From the NCBI GenBank assembly GCA_903911985.1, contig CAIWFP010000084.1, positions 1 through 6,151 of the forward strand: a stretch of 6,151 nt of DNA. The letters are read 5' to 3'. Every line of letters starts with the position of its first letter. Positions within the stretch are counted from its first letter, which is position 1. Below are positions 4,484-6,151 of the stretch, piece after piece. Both the position numbers and the translations under genes were made by a program. The stretch comes from an uncultured Sphingomonadales bacterium (GTDB lineage: Bacteria; Pseudomonadota; Alphaproteobacteria; Sphingomonadales; Sphingomonadaceae). The notes beneath the pieces are model-generated. The model was not told the origin of the DNA. It was given only the letters and a program-made list of their open reading frames with translations, and made no database searches.

Positions 4484-4684
4484 GTGACCAAGCCAATCAA
4501 GCTGACGCTGACCGAGGACGAAGCCGAGATCCTCGTGGATGCACTCGAAGCGGACATGGAGGGCTATCTTGAAGCCGCCAAGGAAGCCCGCGGCAATGCC
4601 AATCGTGAGGATGTGAAAACCTTCAGCGAGGCTGCCGAGCGCATTGGGGGCCTGATCGGCAAGATCCGGGCATTGCTCGACTAG
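4484..4684 (+). CDS. Small acidic hypothetical protein (66 residues)
   Basis: I do not recognise a named family. The product begins with PIKLTLTEDEAEILVDALEADME and continues with two charged helices (YLEAAKEARGNANREDVKTF and SEAAERIGGLIGKIRALLD). This is typical of small acidic helical-hairpin proteins encoded in many proteobacteria. There is no signal peptide, cysteine or membrane span. I take GTG at 4484 as the start: a promoter-like TTGATA-17-CTATGG lies just upstream, and the only earlier in-frame start (TTG at 4442) falls upstream of the predicted transcript. The Shine-Dalgarno is weak (AGAGA at 4474-4478). Codon use is GC-rich at third positions. The gene stands alone, with a repeat cluster upstream that may be its control region and degraded coding remnants downstream. 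Confidence 0.75.
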   Translation: MTKPIKLTLTEDEAEILVDALEADMEGYLEAAKEARGNANREDVKTFSEAAERIGGLIGKIRALLD

Positions 4685-4700
4685 CCACGTCCGGCGGTGA

Positions 4701-4829
4701 ACGACGCATGTCCGCGACTATGGCGAAGCGGAGTGGCGGGCCATGCTCGGGCAGGCAGGCTTTGTGATCGGCGTGGTCACCAGTGGCCGCCTTCGCATGG
4801 ATTTTGCGGAGTGGCAGGCCGCCGTATGA
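4701..4829 (+). pseudogene. C-terminal remnant of a class I SAM-dependent methyltransferase
   Basis: A 42-codon frame, opening right after a stop, reads THVRDYGEAEWRAMLGQAGF and then RLRMDFAEWQAAV before TGA. The pattern (P)(S/T)HVRxYxxxEWRxMLxxAGF, then LRMDFxxWxxR, is the usual C-terminal part of UbiE-like methyltransferases. There it follows the SAM-binding domain, which is absent here. Just upstream, GTGAACGAC would read VND in another frame, and ND normally precedes THVR, so a frameshift lies at about 4700. There is no start codon with a ribosome binding site. I read this as the decayed tail of a gene whose body was deleted. An intact short peptide gene is much less likely. Confidence 0.5.
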
Positions 4830-4840
4830 TCCGGTGCTGA

Positions 4841-5029
4841 TGTTCAACCGCGATCCTCTATTACCGCCTCATCAAACACGATGATCTGGTGACGCCGATG
4901 CTGGTTGGACGCAAGGTGCCGGACGAGGGCGTGGCAGCGCCAGCGATGGCCGCATCGTGGCAGGCCTTTGCCTGCGCACGCCTTGCTGCGGCGCTGGCCT
5001 GGTGGCTGGGAGCGGGCGCGCCGCACTAA
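4841..5029 (+). pseudogene. Unrecognised coding remnant between the methyltransferase tail and the SDR gene
   Basis: From a TGA at 4838 to TAA at 5027 the + strand is open for 62 codons with strongly GC-rich third positions. It reads AILYYRLIKHDDLVTPMLVG, then RKVPDEGVAAPAMAASWQAF and CARLAAALAWWLGAGAPH. No start codon fits this frame. An ATG at 4840 in the neighbouring frame gives MFNRDP and would join this frame through a single-base shift near 4855. I know no family for it. The codon bias argues for past coding use and the broken start argues for decay. The stop lies in the loop of the hairpin at 5014-5037. Confidence 0.35.
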
Positions 5030-5037
5030 GCGCGCCC
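5014..5037. terminator. Strong hairpin GGGCGCGC-n8-GCGCGCCC between convergent genes
   Basis: A perfect 8-bp all-GC stem with an 8-nt loop lies 11 bp beyond the SDR stop codon. It sits between leftward and rightward coding sequence, where a bidirectional terminator is expected. Neither strand has a T-run after it, so it may pause polymerase or protect the mRNA end and need not be a full intrinsic terminator. Confidence 0.5.
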
Positions 5038-5048
5038 TAACCCGCCCT

Positions 5049-5801
5049 TCAGCCAGCGGTAATCCCGGCGTCCGTCGACAGGCAGGCCCCGTGGATATTG
5101 GCCGCGCGATCCGATGCAACATAGACGATGAGATCCGCCACCAAAGCGGGCTCGGCCATCGGGCGAACCGGCATGAAGCGTTGCAGCAAGGCCATGTCGG
5201 CCCCTTCCGGCAGGCTTTCATTCGCGCCGATGGCCGTGTTCATGCCGCCGGGCGCCACGGCGTTTATGCGCACGTTCTGCTTCAGGAATTCCATCGCCAT
5301 AGACTTGGTCATCTGCACCAGCGCCGCCTTTGAAGCGGTATAGGGCACCAGATAGGCCTCGCCCAGAAACGCGGCGGAAGAGGCGACATTGACGATATTG
5401 CCGCCGCGTTCCAGCAAATGCGGCAAGGCCGCCTGCGACAGCCAGAACGGCGCCGACATATTTACCGCCATCACCCGGTTCCACAGGGTCTCAGTCACGT
5501 CGGCCACATGGGTAAAGCCTAGCACTCCGGCGACATTGACCAGCACATCGATCCCGCCAAGGCTGGTGGCGACCTCGGTGATGAAGCCCTTGCAGGCACC
5601 GGGATCCGCCAGATCAACTGTGCGAACGAAGGGGGCGACCGACACCTCGGCGATTTCGGCAGCGGTATCGGCCAATCCTTGCGCATTCACATCACACAGC
5701 GCCAGCGTCGCACCGCGCGCGGCAAAGGCCAGTGCGGTCGCCTTGCCAAGACCACTGGCCGCGCCCGTTACCACCACGACCTTGTGCTCGAATCGCTCCA
5801 T
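5049..5801 (-). CDS. Short-chain dehydrogenase/reductase (SDR), NAD(P)-dependent
   Basis: This 250-residue classical SDR should carry out reversible oxidation of an alcohol to a ketone with a nicotinamide cofactor. The cofactor loop TGAASGLG is at 12-19. Asp37, at the end of the second strand (LCDVN), favours NAD(H) over NADP(H). Asp63 (TVDLAD) contacts adenine. The structural NNAG motif is NVAG here (89-92). Asn114, Ser141 and Tyr154-Lys158 (YTASK) complete the catalytic tetrad, and PGG follows at 184-186. Length is normal. The ATG at 5801 has AGGGAG at good spacing; a frame extension to 5969 gives unrelated residues and is rejected. The substrate is unknown. Many sphingomonad SDRs of this type act in catabolism of aromatic, terpenoid or steroid compounds, but nothing nearby settles this. 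A 7-8-7 inverted repeat just upstream may be its operator. Confidence 0.95.
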   Translation of the reverse strand: MERFEHKVVVVTGAASGLGKATALAFAARGATLALCDVNAQGLADTAAEIAEVSVAPFVRTVDLADPGACKGFITEVATSLGGIDVLVNVAGVLGFTHVADVTETLWNRVMAVNMSAPFWLSQAALPHLLERGGNIVNVASSAAFLGEAYLVPYTASKAALVQMTKSMAMEFLKQNVRINAVAPGGMNTAIGANESLPEGADMALLQRFMPVRPMAEPALVADLIVYVASDRAANIHGACLSTDAGITAG

Positions 5802-5824
5802 GATCTCTCCCTGTCTTGTTTTGC

Positions 5825-5846
5825 GGATGGAACAATCGCTCCATCC
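5825..5846. promoter_or_regulatory. Inverted repeat GGATGGA-n8-TCCATCC upstream of SDR, candidate operator
   Basis: This is a perfect 7-bp inverted repeat with an 8-bp spacer, 24-45 bp upstream of the SDR start codon. The size and placement suit a dimeric repressor such as a TetR- or MarR-type regulator. It could equally form a leader hairpin. No regulator gene is seen in the window. Confidence 0.35.
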
Positions 5847-6021
5847 CATCCGACATTTCCCAGATGGCCCCCAAGAGAAGGCCGATTGAGGGCAAGATTG
5901 CCGGGTGGGATGACATTGTGCAACCGGATTTCGCGTGCTGGCGCTTTCAGCCGCTCCATGACGTTCCAAACTGGTAATAGGGCGGCTCGACCCGCGTAAA
6001 ATGCATGATTTTCACGGGAGG

Positions 6022-6038
6022 CGGGCGCAACTCGCCCG
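6022..6038 (-). terminator. Hairpin CGGGCG-n5-CGCCCG
   Basis: A 6-bp perfect stem lies about 30 bp beyond the TAA that ends the open frame at the right edge. It would suit the end of that gene if the gene is real. There is no T-run. Confidence 0.25.
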
Positions 6039-6069
6039 TCGGTGCCGATGCAGGGCTCAGAGCTTGCGG

Positions 6070-6151
6070 TTAGCATGGGGTCGGTGCTCGACATCGCAGA
6101 TCCGCGATGTTGGCGAGGATACGGCGGAACAGGTCTCGGGGCACCGCTACC
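6070..6151 (-). CDS. Possible C-terminal end of an unidentified gene (starts beyond the window)
   Basis: Reading leftward from the right edge, one frame stays open for 26 codons to TAA at 6072-6070. It gives a protein-like, amphipathic sequence (AVPRDLFRRILANIADLR, then CRAPTPC) with GC-rich third positions. This is the best coding candidate at this edge but is too short to identify. A hairpin 30 bp beyond the stop fits a gene end. The gene would be upstream of the SDR on the same strand, about 270 bp away. Confidence 0.3.
   Translation of the reverse strand, partial: VAVPRDLFRRILANIADLRCRAPTPC

Larger units (their letters stand above)
5802..6069. other. Upstream region of the SDR gene
   Basis: No gene is supported here. 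It holds the SDR ribosome binding site, the GGATGGA/TCCATCC inverted repeat (5825-5846), an AT-rich imperfect palindrome around AAAATGCATGATTTT (5998-6012) and a CGGGCG/CGCCCG hairpin (6022-6038). A leftward frame spanning much of it (from 6094) has no ribosome binding site and an unprotein-like composition. No consensus promoter was found. Confidence 0.5.

Noticed and set aside
4905..5333. + strand frame of 142 residues
   Set aside because: Most of it is the reverse of the SDR gene; only the 4841-5029 segment, in another frame, has real coding-like codon use.
5768..6094. - strand frame of 108 residues upstream of SDR
   Set aside because: It overlaps the SDR start, has no ribosome binding site and reads through the inverted repeat and leader.

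Overview
The window looks like a piece of a GC-rich alphaproteobacterial chromosome, most likely from the Sphingomonadales. That placement is an inference. It rests on GC-rich codon use, on two promoter-like elements of the form TTGAYA - 17 bp - CTATNG, on a cold-shock protein gene joined to a second-type IF-1 gene, and on small acidic or helical proteins of the kind common in sphingomonads. No sequence here proves the genus.

Layout: (1) 1-2278 is the end of an integrated element. All three genes read leftward: a P4-type tyrosine integrase (835-2073), an unknown 169-residue protein 14 bp downstream with its own Shine-Dalgarno (311-820), and an AlpA/excisionase-like helix-turn-helix protein that runs off the left edge (1-197). 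The integrase starts about 200 bp from the 3' end of an intact tRNA-Leu(CAG) gene (2279-2365), the classical attachment site for this family. The element therefore extends leftward beyond the window, and everything to the right should be the older chromosome. The 205 bp between int and the tRNA hold several short palindromes and repeated TGTAC motifs suited to a recombination or control region.

(2) 2366-3335 holds the tRNA promoter, a hairpin in the tRNA leader, a small conserved-looking protein of 68 residues (2618-2824), and a 511-bp gene-free stretch with a 15-bp tandem repeat array and several GC-rich hairpins.

(3) 3336-3810 is a tight leftward operon: a CspA-family cold-shock protein, then 4 bp later a divergent IF-1 paralogue with a basic C-terminal tail and a GTG start. 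Upstream is a 673-bp gene-free region with a hairpin in the probable csp leader and, at its far end, a cluster of CTATCGTCAA-like repeats next to a good promoter.

(4) 4484-4684 encodes a 66-residue acidic helical protein on the + strand. It is followed by decayed coding remnants (the tail of a SAM methyltransferase, and an unrecognised fragment) up to a strong hairpin that ends the convergent SDR oxidoreductase gene (5049-5801). The right edge holds a possible C-terminal fragment of another leftward gene.

The genes form no single pathway. The two coherent units are the integration module at the left and the csp-infA cold-shock/translation operon. No defence system, CRISPR array or complete transposon is visible.
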